A DNA stretch of 64,000 bases from Mesobacterium pallidum (GCF_019966535.1 NZ_JAIMID010000001.1:372001-436000); one strand, 5' to 3'; positions 53,617-63,332 are shown, numbered from the stretch's first letter. A program made the numbers and translations. Notes: a model not told the origin generated them from the letters alone.

Positions 53617-53840
53617 GGCGCCATGCCCCGTCCGTTAACCAGGATTGAGGCGGTGTAGCGGGCGATCTGGGCGTCAAGCGGGACCTGGTGCGGCAGTTTT
53701 GGGCAAATTTTCCGACAAACTGTCACGACCCGCGGATTCGGCGCGCGGAGGGCGCGTCGGTTTACGTATCGTTAACGGTGGCGGAGGCAGGCTTGAGCGC
53801 AGACCGGGCGGGGGCCACGGGGATCTTGGGGACAGGCGAG

Positions 53841-54272
53841 ATGAGACGTGCGTGGGCAGGCTTGGTCCTTGCCGGGGCGGCTGCCGGGCCGGGGCCGGTC
53901 GCGGGGCAGGACCTGCGCTTGGGCCTGGCACGGCAGGTCGTGGCAGAGGCGCCATTGGCCACCGAGACCGGGGCGGGCCTGCCTTTTGCCGACACTGATG
54001 CAGGCGTTGGACCAAATGCGCCGGCCCCGGACGGGGGCGGGGCACCGGGGCAGGGCTTTTCGCTGGGCGGGCAGGCCTGGCCCGTCACCCTTGCGGTGCC
54101 GCTCTCTGCGGCCGTTGGCCCGGCGCGGGTCGGCCCGGATCGGACAGCTGCCGAGGTGCCGGCCAGTGCGGCCTGGCACCTGTCGGGCGACCTCGGCTGG
54201 ACGGGCCCGGGACCGGTCGGGCCATCGGGCGCGGCGCTCAGCGGATCGCTGCGTCTTACGCTGGGGTTCTGA
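53841..54272 (+). CDS. Hypothetical Gly/Ala/Pro-rich secreted protein
   Basis: A 143-residue protein from ATG 53841, starting MRRAWAGLVLAGAAAGPGPV, which looks like a weak signal peptide ending near VAGQ. The rest is rich in Gly, Ala and Pro and ends SLRLTLGF with a terminal Phe, as in outer-membrane beta proteins, though it is too short to be a barrel. The frame continues upstream to 53688. The coding status is uncertain because such GC-rich frames arise by chance. Confidence 0.4.
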   Translation: MRRAWAGLVLAGAAAGPGPVAGQDLRLGLARQVVAEAPLATETGAGLPFADTDAGVGPNAPAPDGGGAPGQGFSLGGQAWPVTLAVPLSAAVGPARVGPDRTAAEVPASAAWHLSGDLGWTGPGPVGPSGAALSGSLRLTLGF

Positions 54273-54410
54273 CGGCGCATCTGTGGGATGCGCGCAACGC
54301 CCGCAAGCTTTCTGGTTGATTCGCGAGGGGTGATTCGGACGGGGCTTCCCCAATCGTCGTTCATTTGTTAACGATTCGTTAATAATAATGAACGAGGCGG
54401 GATTTTGGGT

Positions 54411-55475
54411 ATGGGAACGGGCTTTCGGGGCACGTTCGTCATCTCCTGGTCGCAGACAGATGTAGACGGTGTGACGGCGGCTCCGCTCGAGTCGCTGATG
54501 GTGGGTTCTGCTTGGGCCTGGCGCGGCGAAGCGGTGCGCGTCGATGGACCGACTGGTGTACTGCGACTCGGGGACGCGGACGGAGAGGCAAATGTCAGGC
54601 GCAGTGCGGCCCGCAAGGTGCGGCGGCTGGTCGGCGCAGCCTTGTCCAACACGACAAACCTGGGCGCGACCGGCGCAGAGGACAGCTTTTCCGACAGCAC
54701 CTTCGTGGTGACGGACGGCACGCGCAGCTTTACCGTGACGCTGATCGAGACCGGCACGGGCGCGGCCCCGCTGCTGATGTTCTGCGATGACATGCCGCCG
54801 CAGGGCGGGGACCTCTGGGTGGTGCATCACGCGCTGGACCAGGGACCGCATCGCGACCTGGCGCGCACCGACGGGGGGGTGATCTGTTTTACCCCGGGCA
54901 CGCTGATCGACACGCCCGAGGGCCCGCGCCTGATCGACCACCTGCGCGAAGGCGACCAGGTGCTGACCAAGGACAACGGCCCGCAGGAGATCCTGTGGAA
55001 GGGCGCCCGCCGGATGACCGGCGCGCGGCTGTTCGCCATGCCGCAGCTGCGCCCGATCCGCATCCGCACCGGGGCCTTCGGCCTCGACCGGCCGGACAAC
55101 GAGCTGCTGGTCTCGCCCGAACATCGCATGCTGGTGCGCGGCGATGTGGCCCGGGCGCTGTTCAACACCGACGAGGTGCTGGTGGCGGCGCGCGACATGG
55201 TCAACGGTCAGTCGGTCTGCGTCGACATGCTGCTGCGCGAGGTGACCTACATCCACATCATGCTGAGCGATCACCAGGTGCTCTGGGCCAACGGGATCGA
55301 GACCGAAAGCTTCCACCCGGCCAATACCGCGCTGGCCAGCCTTGATACGGAGGACCGCCTGCGCCTGCTGGCCGGGTTCCCGGACCTTGAGTACGACGCG
55401 CAGCTTTACGGCCCCTATGCGCGGCGCAACCTGTCGCCCTCCGAGGCGGCGATCCTGATGCACGAGGCGGCCTGA
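54411..55475 (+). CDS. Hint (hedgehog/intein) domain protein
   Basis: A 354-residue protein. The C-terminal half is a Hint domain: VICFTPGTLIDTPEGPRLID (Cys nucleophile), HLREGDQVLTKDNGPQEILW, LLVSPEHRMLVRG with the conserved His, and LSDHQVLWANGIETESFHPA. The N-terminal half is beta-rich (FVISWSQTDVDGV, SDSTFVVTDGTRSFTVTLIE). Such Hint proteins are multiplied in Rhodobacteraceae; self-cleavage has been suggested for the fold but not shown for most. The start is ATG 54411; the preceding gap (54273-54410) is AT-rich and may hold a promoter. Confidence 0.85.
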   Translation: MGTGFRGTFVISWSQTDVDGVTAAPLESLMVGSAWAWRGEAVRVDGPTGVLRLGDADGEANVRRSAARKVRRLVGAALSNTTNLGATGAEDSFSDSTFVVTDGTRSFTVTLIETGTGAAPLLMFCDDMPPQGGDLWVVHHALDQGPHRDLARTDGGVICFTPGTLIDTPEGPRLIDHLREGDQVLTKDNGPQEILWKGARRMTGARLFAMPQLRPIRIRTGAFGLDRPDNELLVSPEHRMLVRGDVARALFNTDEVLVAARDMVNGQSVCVDMLLREVTYIHIMLSDHQVLWANGIETESFHPANTALASLDTEDRLRLLAGFPDLEYDAQLYGPYARRNLSPSEAAILMHEAA

Positions 55476-55481
55476 CCGGTC

Positions 55482-55910
55482 TCAGGCCCGCAGCGCAACC
55501 GCCTGCGGCGCGATGTCCAGGTCCTTGGGCAGGTCGAAGGCGCGCAGGGCCTCCTCCATCGACTCGACCACGCGAAAGCGGTGGCGGAACGGCTCGGCCA
55601 GGGCCTGCTTGAAATGATGCGCGAGGAACCGCGCCGGGTCGGACCGCGCCACCACGACTCCGGCGACAAAGGTGGACCGGCGTGCGTGGTAGATAGAGGC
55701 GCCCATCTCCACCAGGTTGCGAAGCTCTCGGGGCTCGGCATCCAGCGCGTCGATGCCGTCAAGGTTGCAGATATCGAACTGCGCCAGGGGCAGCTGAGGG
55801 TCCACCTGCATGCGGTCATACATCGCCAACACGGCCTTCGGAGTGATGGTTCCGTGGTACCACCGCAACAGCAGGTTGCGGTCAGCGTACACGCGGTAGA
55901 AGCAAGGCAT
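55482..55910 (-). CDS. Hypothetical protein, possibly STAS/SpoIIAA-like
   Basis: A 142-residue soluble protein from ATG 55910 ([20 protein letters not shown]); an ATG at 55958 is also in frame. The opening strand-turn [20 protein letters not shown] and the later helix [20 protein letters not shown] are reminiscent of SpoIIAA-like STAS proteins, but this is a weak resemblance. It lies convergent with the Hint gene, six bases apart. Confidence 0.55.
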   Translation of the reverse strand: MPCFYRVYADRNLLLRWYHGTITPKAVLAMYDRMQVDPQLPLAQFDICNLDGIDALDAEPRELRNLVEMGASIYHARRSTFVAGVVVARSDPARFLAHHFKQALAEPFRHRFRVVESMEEALRAFDLPKDLDIAPQAVALRA

Positions 55911-55973
55911 GGTGGTGGAAACATCCTGAACAAACTGATTACAAAGCCAGCGTCCCACGTGTTTGCCCTAGCG

Positions 55974-56531
55974 TCAACTGCCTTTCAGCAACGCGTCGAA
56001 AAGCGTGATCGCCTCGGGCGAGGCCCAGTCGGCATCCCCGGTCAGCCGCGCGATCTCGCGCCCCTCGGGGTCGATCAGCACGGTGATCGGCAGGCCCATG
56101 ACCCCCATCTGGCGGGCCAGCGCCTGCTTGGGATCGCGGTGGCGGGGCAGGTTGGTCACGCTGATCTCGTCGAGGAACCGGTCGATCGCGCTGGGGGCGT
56201 TGCGCCCGGTGGCAAGGGTCACGACGGCAAGGCCCGCGCCACCATACCGGGTTTGCAGGGCGGAAAGCGACGGCATCTCGTGGCGGCACGGCGCGCACCA
56301 TGTCGCCCAGAAGTTGAGCACGACATACTGGCCCGAATAATCGCTGAGCCGCCCCTCGGTCCCGTCGTCCTTGAGGAACGCGGCATCGGGCACCGTCTCG
56401 GGCGTGGCGACGAAGTTCAGCTTCTTCATGTCGCCCTCGCGCAGCGCCTCGAGCCCCGACATGTCCGCCGCGGCGGCATTTGCAGAAACCGCAAGGGCGG
56501 TATAAAGGACGAGCGACTTCAAGATGCGCAT
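55974..56531 (-). CDS. TlpA-like thiol-disulfide oxidoreductase, exported
   Basis: A 185-residue protein with signal peptide [20 protein letters not shown] and a thioredoxin fold: [20 protein letters not shown] carries the CxxC active site (WCAPC), and [20 protein letters not shown] includes the cis-proline loop. It reduces periplasmic disulfides, perhaps for cytochrome c maturation. It is divergent from argH with a 15-base gap, so the two promoters must overlap. Confidence 0.88.
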   Translation of the reverse strand: MRILKSLVLYTALAVSANAAAADMSGLEALREGDMKKLNFVATPETVPDAAFLKDDGTEGRLSDYSGQYVVLNFWATWCAPCRHEMPSLSALQTRYGGAGLAVVTLATGRNAPSAIDRFLDEISVTNLPRHRDPKQALARQMGVMGLPITVLIDPEGREIARLTGDADWASPEAITLFDALLKGS

Positions 56532-56546
56532 GGGGCCTCCCTCGAC

Positions 56547-57938
56547 ATGACCAATTCTGCCTCGAACCAGATGTGGGGCGGCCGCTTTTCGGCTGGCCCC
56601 GACGCGATCATGGAAGCGATCAACGCCTCGATCGGTTTCGACCAGCGTCTCGCGGCCCAGGACATCGCGGGCTCTCGGGCCCATGCGGCCATGTTGGCAG
56701 CGGTGGGCATCGTGAGTGATAGCGACGCGCGGGCCATGCGGGAAGGGCTGCTCACGGTCTTGTCAGAGATCGAAAGCGGCACGTTCCAGTTCTCGACCGC
56801 GCTGGAAGACATCCACATGAACGTCGAGGCGCGGCTGAAGGCGCTGATCGGCGACGCGGCCGGGCGGCTGCACACGGCGCGGTCGCGCAACGACCAGGTG
56901 GCGACCGACTTCCGCCTCTGGGTGCGCGACCAGTGCGACGCGGCCGAGGGCGGCCTCATGGCGCTGATCCGCGCGCTGCTGGGCCAGGCCGAGGCGGGGG
57001 CCGACTGGGTCATGCCCGGATTCACCCACCTGCAGACCGCGCAGCCGGTGACCTGGGGCCACCACATGATGGCCTATGTCGAGATGTTCGCGCGCGACCT
57101 CAGCCGCATTCGCGACGCCCGCCGCCGGATGAACGAAAGCCCGCTGGGCGCCGCCGCGCTGGCCGGTACATCCTTCCCCATCGACCGGGCCATGACGGCC
57201 GAGGCGCTGGGCTTTGACCGCCCCATGGCCAATTCGCTCGATGCGGTCAGCGATCGCGACTTCGCGCTGGAGTTCCTGGCGGTGGCCTCGATCAGCGCCA
57301 TGCACCTCAGCCGCTTTGCCGAAGAGCTGGTGATCTGGTCCTCGGCACAGTTCCGCTTCGTCACCCTGTCGGACCGCTTTTCCACCGGCTCGTCCATCAT
57401 GCCGCAGAAAAAGAACCCCGACGCGGCCGAGCTGATCCGCGCCAAGATCGGCCGGATCTTCGGCGCCAACGTGGCGCTGATGACGGTGATGAAGGGGCTG
57501 CCGCTGGCCTATTCCAAGGACATGCAGGAAGACAAGGAACAGGTCTTCGATGCGGCCGACAACTGGATGCTGGCGCTGGCGGCGATGGAGGGCATGGTCA
57601 AGGACATGACCGCCAACCGCGAGAGCCTGCGCAAGGCTGCCGCCTCGGGCTTCTCCACCGCCACCGACCTCGCCGACTGGCTGGTCCGCGTGCTGGGCCT
57701 GCCCTTCCGCGAGGCGCATCACGTGACCGGTGCGCTGGTCGCCATGGCGGAACGCGCGGGATGCGACCTGCCCGAACTGCCGCTGGACGACATGCAATCG
57801 GTCCACCCCGGCATCACCACCGATGTCTACGAGGTGCTGACGGTCGAGGCCTCGACCGCCTCGCGCACCAGCTACGGCGGCACGGCCCCCACCCAGGTCC
57901 GCGCCCAGGTGGCCCGCTGGAAGGAGATCCTGCGATGA
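56547..57938 (+). CDS. argH: Argininosuccinate lyase
   Basis: A 463-residue enzyme that splits argininosuccinate to arginine and fumarate. The fumarase-superfamily signature [15 protein letters not shown] is present, with [20 protein letters not shown] at the N-terminus, [17 protein letters not shown] and [17 protein letters not shown]. The start is ATG 56547. The stop overlaps the lipoprotein ATG by four bases (ATGA). Confidence 0.96.
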   Translation: MTNSASNQMWGGRFSAGPDAIMEAINASIGFDQRLAAQDIAGSRAHAAMLAAVGIVSDSDARAMREGLLTVLSEIESGTFQFSTALEDIHMNVEARLKALIGDAAGRLHTARSRNDQVATDFRLWVRDQCDAAEGGLMALIRALLGQAEAGADWVMPGFTHLQTAQPVTWGHHMMAYVEMFARDLSRIRDARRRMNESPLGAAALAGTSFPIDRAMTAEALGFDRPMANSLDAVSDRDFALEFLAVASISAMHLSRFAEELVIWSSAQFRFVTLSDRFSTGSSIMPQKKNPDAAELIRAKIGRIFGANVALMTVMKGLPLAYSKDMQEDKEQVFDAADNWMLALAAMEGMVKDMTANRESLRKAAASGFSTATDLADWLVRVLGLPFREAHHVTGALVAMAERAGCDLPELPLDDMQSVHPGITTDVYEVLTVEASTASRTSYGGTAPTQVRAQVARWKEILR

Positions 57939-58087
57939 AACCGCTCGCCCTGGTCCTGGCCCTTGCCCTGCTCGCCGCCTGCGGCGCCGACGGCGACCCG
58001 GTGCCGCCCGAACAGGACACCCCCGCCACCCGCAACGGTGTCCAAGTCGGCGTCGAAGGATGGGCGGGCGTCAAGGGCCGCTGGTAA
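57935..58087 (+). CDS. Small lipoprotein between argH and lysA
   Basis: A 50-residue protein: a hydrophobic signal [15 protein letters not shown] followed by the lipobox LLAAC, then [21 protein letters not shown] short lipoprotein in front of lysA is common in proteobacteria; YifL/LptM in enterobacteria has the same plan (Cys-Gly then Pro-rich) and helps LPS-transporter maturation. Whether this is an LptM homologue is a guess from size, motif and neighbourhood. Confidence 0.7.
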   Translation: MKPLALVLALALLAACGADGDPVPPEQDTPATRNGVQVGVEGWAGVKGRW

Positions 58088-58093
58088 CCCCGA

Positions 58094-58365
58094 TCCCCTT
58101 CATGTCGCCCGAAATATCCCGGGGAGCCCACCATCATGCGGCGCTTCTGGCGCAAGGGGCTGGCCCCTCGCCAGCGCAGGTGGCCCCACCGGCGCGACAT
58201 GTCGACTGCCGCACCCCGTTGCACCTGCCGGAGCCTCCGGCGGGAGTACTTGGGGAATAATGAAAGCAGGGGCGCTGGAAGCCCCTTCGTTGTGCCCATA
58301 AACTCCGGGGCGCCCACCTTCGTACCACGCCTCTGGCGTGAGGGGCTGGCCCCTCGCTCCGGACC
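58094..58365. repeat. Cluster of dispersed repeats between lipoprotein gene and lysA
   Basis: The gap 58088-58385 (298 bases) holds no gene. CCCTTCATGTCGCCCGAAAT with a GGGGCTGGCCCC core at about 58157-58168 forms one copy. At 58238-58305 GGAGTACTTGGGGAATAATG with AAAGCAGGGGC faces GCCCCTTCGTTGTGCCCATA with AACTCC, a long imperfect hairpin. A second GGGGCTGGCCCC core lies at about 58342-58353. Confidence 0.65.
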
Positions 58366-58385
58366 CAAGCCAAAAGGCCTTGCCC

Positions 58386-59651
58386 ATGGATCATTTCCTC
58401 TACCGTGACGGCCGGCTTTTTGCCGAGGACGTCGCCATCGCCGAGATCGCGGCCGAGGTCGGCACGCCGTTCTACGTCTATTCGACCGCCACGCTGACCC
58501 GGCATTTCCAGCTTTTCGACGAGGCGCTCGAGGGGACCGAGCACCTTGTCTGCTACGCCATGAAGGCGGCGTCGAACCAGGCGATCCTCAGGACCCTGGC
58601 CGAGCTGGGGGCGGGGATGGACGTGGTCTCGGGCGGCGAATATGCCCGCGCCATAGCGGCCGGCGTGCCGGGCGAGCGGATCGTGTTCTCCGGCGTCGGC
58701 AAGACCGTCTCCGAGATCGAACAGGCGCTGACCGGCGGCATCCGCCAGTTCAACGTGGAGAGCGAGCCCGAGATGCAGGCGATCTCGGCCGTGGCCACGC
58801 GGCTGGGCGTCACGGCGCCGATCACCATCCGGGTGAACCCGGATGTCGACGCCAAGACCCATGCCAAGATCGCCACCGGCAAGTCCGAGAACAAGTTCGG
58901 CATCCCCATCGCCCGCGCGCGCGAGGTCTACGCGCTGGCCGCCAGCCTGCCGGGGCTCGAGGTGATCGGCATCGACGTGCATATCGGCTCGCAGCTGACG
59001 CAGCTCGAGCCGTTCGAGCAAGCCTACCGGAAGGTCGCCGAGCTGACCGAGGTGCTGCGCGCCGATGGCCATGACATCCGGCGGCTCGACCTCGGCGGCG
59101 GCCTTGGCATTCCCTACACCCGCGGCAACGAGGCGCCGCCGCTGCCGATGGATTACGGCGCCATGGTCAAGCGCGTGCTCGGCCATCTCGGCTGCGAGAT
59201 CGAGATCGAGCCGGGCCGGCTGATCGTCGGCAATGCGGGGCTGCTGGTCAGCGCGGTCATCTACGTGAAGTCGGGCGAGGGACGCGATTTCCTGATCCTC
59301 GACGCGGCGATGAACGACCTCATTCGCCCCGCCATGTACGAGGCGCATCACGACATCATTCCCGTGAACGAGCCCGCCCCGGGGGTCGAGCAGCAGCCCT
59401 ATGACATCGTCGGCCCGGTCTGCGAATCCGGTGACACCTTTGCCAAGCAGCGCGCCATGCCGCCGCTGACAGATGGCGACCTTGTCGCCTTCCGCTCGGC
59501 CGGGGCTTACGGCGCGGTGATGAGCAGCGAGTACAACACCCGCCCGCTGATCCCCGAGGTGCTGGTGAAGGGCGATCAATTTGCGGTTATCCGCGCGCGG
59601 CCCAGCTATGAAGACATCATAAACCGCGATAGCATACCTGAGTGGCTCTAG
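58386..59651 (+). CDS. lysA: Diaminopimelate decarboxylase
   Basis: A 421-residue PLP enzyme for the last step of lysine synthesis. The PLP lysine is in VCYAMKAASNQAIL, the glycine-rich phosphate loop in LDLGGGLGIPYT, the HIGSQ motif in VHIGSQLTQLEP and the second-subunit Cys in GPVCESGDTFAK. The start is ATG 58386. It closes the argH-lipoprotein-lysA group, separated from it only by repeats. Confidence 0.96.
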   Translation: MDHFLYRDGRLFAEDVAIAEIAAEVGTPFYVYSTATLTRHFQLFDEALEGTEHLVCYAMKAASNQAILRTLAELGAGMDVVSGGEYARAIAAGVPGERIVFSGVGKTVSEIEQALTGGIRQFNVESEPEMQAISAVATRLGVTAPITIRVNPDVDAKTHAKIATGKSENKFGIPIARAREVYALAASLPGLEVIGIDVHIGSQLTQLEPFEQAYRKVAELTEVLRADGHDIRRLDLGGGLGIPYTRGNEAPPLPMDYGAMVKRVLGHLGCEIEIEPGRLIVGNAGLLVSAVIYVKSGEGRDFLILDAAMNDLIRPAMYEAHHDIIPVNEPAPGVEQQPYDIVGPVCESGDTFAKQRAMPPLTDGDLVAFRSAGAYGAVMSSEYNTRPLIPEVLVKGDQFAVIRARPSYEDIINRDSIPEWL

Positions 59652-59713
59652 GCGGCTCGCGGCGAATCCTCGTCGGGGCGGCGGGTCCGCCACCCTGAAC
59701 GAGGAGCGAGGCG

Positions 59714-62335
59714 CTGACAGATCGCAGCCCCCAAACCCCGACCGACCGCCCGCTGGACCAACTGCGTTGGCCCCTGCGTCTGACGCGCGCCGGAATGTTT
59801 GCCGAAAGCCTGACGCGCGCCTTCTGGCCCTTCTGGTCCGTGCTGTTCGTCACGCTTGCGCTGCTGATGCTGGGCCTGCACGACAGCGCCCGGGTCGAGG
59901 TGGTCTGGGCCGGCGGCGTCATAGCCGTGCTGGCCGCGCTGGGCACGCTGGTCTGGGGCATCCGCGCCTTCCGCTGGCCGGACCGCACCGCCGCGCTCGA
60001 CCGGCTGGACGCGACCCTGCCGAACCGTCCCATCGCCGCGCTGCTCGACCACCAGGCCATCGGCGGCAGCGACGCCGCCTCGGTCGCCGTGTGGGAGGCG
60101 CACCGCCGCCGCATGTACGCCCGGCTGGACGACGCCCGCCCGGTGCAGCCCGACCTGCGCGTGTCGCGCCGCGATCCGTTCGCGCTGCGCTACGTGGCGC
60201 TGCTGGCCTTCCTGACCGCTTTGATGTTCGGCTCGATCTGGCGCGTCGGCTCGGTCACCGAGATGACGCCCGGCGGCGGCACGGCCCTCGCCACCGGCCC
60301 CGCCTGGGAAGGCTGGGCCGAGCCGCCCGCCTATACCCGCCTGCCGACGCTCTACCTCAACGACCAGCCGCCGGGCGTGCTGAGCCTGCCCGAGGGCAGC
60401 ACCATCACCCTGCGCCTCTACGGCGAGGTCGGCGCGCTGACCGTGACCGAAACCGTCTCGGGCCGCACCGAAGAGGTCGGCTCGGTCGCAGCCCCCAGCC
60501 AGGCCTTTACCGTCGAAGGCGACGGCACGATCGAGATCGCCGGCGAGGGTGGGCGCAGCTGGTCCGTCACCGTGACGCCCGACACCGCGCCGGGCGTGAT
60601 CATCTCGGGCCAGGCCGAGGTCGGGGCAGAGGGCGAAATGACCATGCCCTTCACCGCCTGGGACGATTACGGCGTGCAATCGGGCGAGGCGCGGATCACG
60701 CTCGACCTCGCGGCCGTTGACCGCCGCCATGGCCTCGCGCTGGACCCCGAGCCGGTCGAGGTGATCACCGTGCCGCTGCCCATGCCGATCAATGGCCAGC
60801 GGCAGGATTTCGAGGAAACGCTGATCGAGGATTTCTCGCTTCACCCCTGGGCCAATCTGCCGGTCAAGATCGAGCTCACGGTCGTGGACGAGGCCGGGCA
60901 GGAGGCGACCGGCGTGGCCGAGACGCAGGTGCTGCCGGGGCGGCGCTTCTTCGATCCGCTGGCCCGGGCGATTTCCGAGCAGCGGCGCGACCTGTTGTGG
61001 AATCGAGCCAACATGCCCCGCATCGCGCAGCTGATGCGCGCCATCTCGCATCGCCCGGACGAGGGGCTCTTCCGCAAGGAGGCGGCCTATCTCCAGCACC
61101 GGGTGATCCTGCGCCGGATCGAGGCGGCGGGCCCCGCGATGGACGACACCACGCGGGACGAGCTGGCCCAGGCGCTCTGGGATCTCGCCTTGCTGATCGA
61201 AGAGGGCGACCTCGAGGATGCGATGGAGCGGCTGCAGCGCGCGCAGGACCGGTTGAGCGAGGCGATGCGCAATGGCGCCAGCGACCAGGAGATCGCCGAG
61301 CTGATGCAGGAGCTGCGCGAGGCGACCGACGATTATCTGCGCCAGCTGTCGCGCCAGGCGCAGCAGGACGGCCAGCAGGGCGACCAGCCGCAGCAGCAGC
61401 AGGGCGGCGAGTCGATGCAGATGACGCAGAACGACCTGCAGCAGATGATGGACCGCATCCAGGAGCTGATGGAGCAGGGCCGCATGGCCGAGGCCCAGGA
61501 GGCGCTGGACCAGCTGCGGCAGATGATGGAAAACATGCGCGTCACCGAGGGCCAGCAGGGTCAGCAGGGCCAGAGCCCCGGCCAGCAGGCCATGGAAGGG
61601 CTGGGCGAGACGCTGCGCGAACAGCAGGGCCTCAGCGACCAGGCGTTCCGCGACCTGCAGGAGCAGTTCGGCCAGGGCCAGCAGGGCCAGTCGCAGCAGA
61701 ACCAGGGCCGCAACGGCGGCATGGGCCAGGGCCAGCAGCATGATCAGCAGGGCCAGGGCGGCCAGCCCGGCCAGGGCCAGGGCGAAGGCCAGGACCAGGC
61801 GGAAAGCCAGCCGGGCCAGGGCCAGGGCGACGGCGACCTGGAACAAAGCCTTGCCGACCGCCAGCGCGACCTGCGCAACGAGCTGAACCGCCAGCGGCAG
61901 AACCTGCCCGGCGGCGGCACCGAGCAGGGCGAGGAAGCCCGCCGGTCGCTCGAGCGGGCCGAGGGCGCGATGGACGGCGCCGAGGACGCGCTGCGCGAGG
62001 GCGACATGGCCGAGGCGATCGACCGCCAGTCCGAGGCGATGGAAGCCCTGCGCGAGGGCATCCGCAACCTCGGCGAGGCGATGGCGCAGGAGCAGCGCAA
62101 CCAGGGCCAGCAGGGCGATGCGCAGAACAATGCGCAGGCCGGCCAGCGCCGCGACCCGCTGGGCCGCAACCCCGGCTCGAACGGGCAGGTGGGCACCGAG
62201 GAACAGCTGCTGCAGGGCGAGGACGTCTACCGCCGCGCCCGCGACTTGCTGGACGAGATCCGCCGCCGCTCGGGCGAGAGCGACCGGCCGGACGTGGAAC
62301 TGGATTACCTCAAGCGCCTGCTGGACAGGTTCTAG
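59714..62335 (+). CDS. DUF4175/TIGR02302-type large membrane protein, Gln/Gly-rich
   Basis: Up to 873 residues. Two N-terminal hydrophobic segments (AFWPFWSVLFVTLALLMLGL and VVWAGGVIAVLAALGTLVWG), a third near residue 160, a beta-rich middle (about 190-400) and a long C-terminal helical part. About residues 520-740 are strongly enriched in Gln and Gly (QQGQQGQSPGQQ). The conserved opening LRWPLRLTRAGMFAESLTRA lies before the first ATG (59795), so translation probably starts upstream; CTG 59714, eight bases after GAGGAG, is the best in-frame candidate and would give MTDRSPQTPTD. Function unknown; the family is typical of alphaproteobacteria. Confidence 0.8.
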   Translation: MTDRSPQTPTDRPLDQLRWPLRLTRAGMFAESLTRAFWPFWSVLFVTLALLMLGLHDSARVEVVWAGGVIAVLAALGTLVWGIRAFRWPDRTAALDRLDATLPNRPIAALLDHQAIGGSDAASVAVWEAHRRRMYARLDDARPVQPDLRVSRRDPFALRYVALLAFLTALMFGSIWRVGSVTEMTPGGGTALATGPAWEGWAEPPAYTRLPTLYLNDQPPGVLSLPEGSTITLRLYGEVGALTVTETVSGRTEEVGSVAAPSQAFTVEGDGTIEIAGEGGRSWSVTVTPDTAPGVIISGQAEVGAEGEMTMPFTAWDDYGVQSGEARITLDLAAVDRRHGLALDPEPVEVITVPLPMPINGQRQDFEETLIEDFSLHPWANLPVKIELTVVDEAGQEATGVAETQVLPGRRFFDPLARAISEQRRDLLWNRANMPRIAQLMRAISHRPDEGLFRKEAAYLQHRVILRRIEAAGPAMDDTTRDELAQALWDLALLIEEGDLEDAMERLQRAQDRLSEAMRNGASDQEIAELMQELREATDDYLRQLSRQAQQDGQQGDQPQQQQGGESMQMTQNDLQQMMDRIQELMEQGRMAEAQEALDQLRQMMENMRVTEGQQGQQGQSPGQQAMEGLGETLREQQGLSDQAFRDLQEQFGQGQQGQSQQNQGRNGGMGQGQQHDQQGQGGQPGQGQGEGQDQAESQPGQGQGDGDLEQSLADRQRDLRNELNRQRQNLPGGGTEQGEEARRSLERAEGAMDGAEDALREGDMAEAIDRQSEAMEALREGIRNLGEAMAQEQRNQGQQGDAQNNAQAGQRRDPLGRNPGSNGQVGTEEQLLQGEDVYRRARDLLDEIRRRSGESDRPDVELDYLKRLLDRF

Positions 62336-62351
62336 GCGATCGGCCCGCGCG

Positions 62352-62520
62352 CCGCGCCCTTGCGGGCGCAGCGGGGCTCAGCTTGTGCGTGTCGGCATGT
62401 GGTCTGCAAGGAATCGCCGCGCCTTTGCGGGCGCGGCGGGGGTCAGCCTGTGCATGTGGGCATGACGTCGGGACGGTGTCGCCGCGCCCTTGCCGGCGCG
62501 TCGGGGGTCAGCCGGATAGG
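62352..62520. repeat. 65-bp tandem repeat with hairpins between convergent genes
   Basis: Units begin at 62352, 62417 and 62482 (exact 65-base period) with CCGCGCCCTTGCGGGCGC, CCGCGCCTTTGCGGGCGC and CCGCGCCCTTGCCGGCGC, each a small hairpin, followed by GGGGxTCAGC. The third unit runs into the stop region of the zinc-ribbon gene. It fills the 172-base gap 62336-62507 and may be a tandem terminator or a duplicated gene end. Confidence 0.75.
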
Positions 62521-63332
62521 CCGGCCACCAGGTCGGCCAGCCAGAGCCGCAGGTCGTTGATCGTCGCGACATAGACCGTAAGCGCCGGGGCCAGCGCGGG
62601 CACACTGTCCACGATCCTGGGCGCCAGCACGTAGAGCCCCGCGAGACCCGTGAACAGCAACACCGTCAGCGCAAAGCCACGCCGGAACCCGGTGCGCCGC
62701 TGCGCCTCGAGCTCTTCGGGCAGGGCCGGCGTGGCGCCGTCCCCCTGTCCCCCCTCGCGCCGCTCGGAGGCAGAACGCAGGGTCGAGTTGATCTCGTCTA
62801 TGTCCGGCAGCAGGTCGCGGCGGGAGGTGTTCAGCCCTTCGGTCACCGTCAAAGCGGTGCTTTCCGGGCGGGGTGTCGCGGGCTCCTTGTCGGGCATGCC
62901 GCGCATGCGGGCCATGCGGACGCGGGCCTGCTCGGCGCGCCTGGCCTCTTCGTCCATCGGCTCGTCCAGGCCAAGCTCGGGCTGCGTCTCGAGCGGCGCG
63001 GCCTGGCGCCGGGCCACCTCGCGCTGCGCCTCGTCGCGCAGGATGTCGGCCACGGCGGGGTCGAGCTTGCGCCGCGTCGGCTGCGGCGCAGGGGCGGCCA
63101 CGGGGGGCCGTTCCTCGATCTCTTCGGGGGTGTCGTCCGCCGCGTCCTCGGGCACCCAGTCCTCGTCCGCGACGGGGCGGCCAAGCTCGCTTTCGGCCTC
63201 GGCCTCCTGGTCGCCATGGGACTGGAACCAGGTGTGGCCGCAACTGGAACATTGCACGTCGCGACCGGTCGCCGGAATGACCTCGTCCGGGACCTCGTAT
63301 TGTGCGCCGCAATTCGGGCAGATCAGTCGCAT
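62508..63332 (-). CDS. Zinc-ribbon (MJ0042-type) domain protein with C-terminal membrane anchor
   Basis: A 274-residue protein from ATG 63332. The N-terminus MRLICPNCGAQYEVPDEVIP with CSSCGHTWF is an MJ0042-type zinc finger with two CxxC pairs. The middle is acidic and disordered (EEIEERPPVAAPAPQP, MDEEARRAEQARVRMAR). A single hydrophobic segment, RGFALTVLLFTGLAGLYVLA, lies near the C-terminus. It is divergent from ftsE. Homologues occur next to ftsEX in alphaproteobacteria; role unknown. Confidence 0.8.
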   Translation of the reverse strand: MRLICPNCGAQYEVPDEVIPATGRDVQCSSCGHTWFQSHGDQEAEAESELGRPVADEDWVPEDAADDTPEEIEERPPVAAPAPQPTRRKLDPAVADILRDEAQREVARRQAAPLETQPELGLDEPMDEEARRAEQARVRMARMRGMPDKEPATPRPESTALTVTEGLNTSRRDLLPDIDEINSTLRSASERREGGQGDGATPALPEELEAQRRTGFRRGFALTVLLFTGLAGLYVLAPRIVDSVPALAPALTVYVATINDLRLWLADLVAGLSG

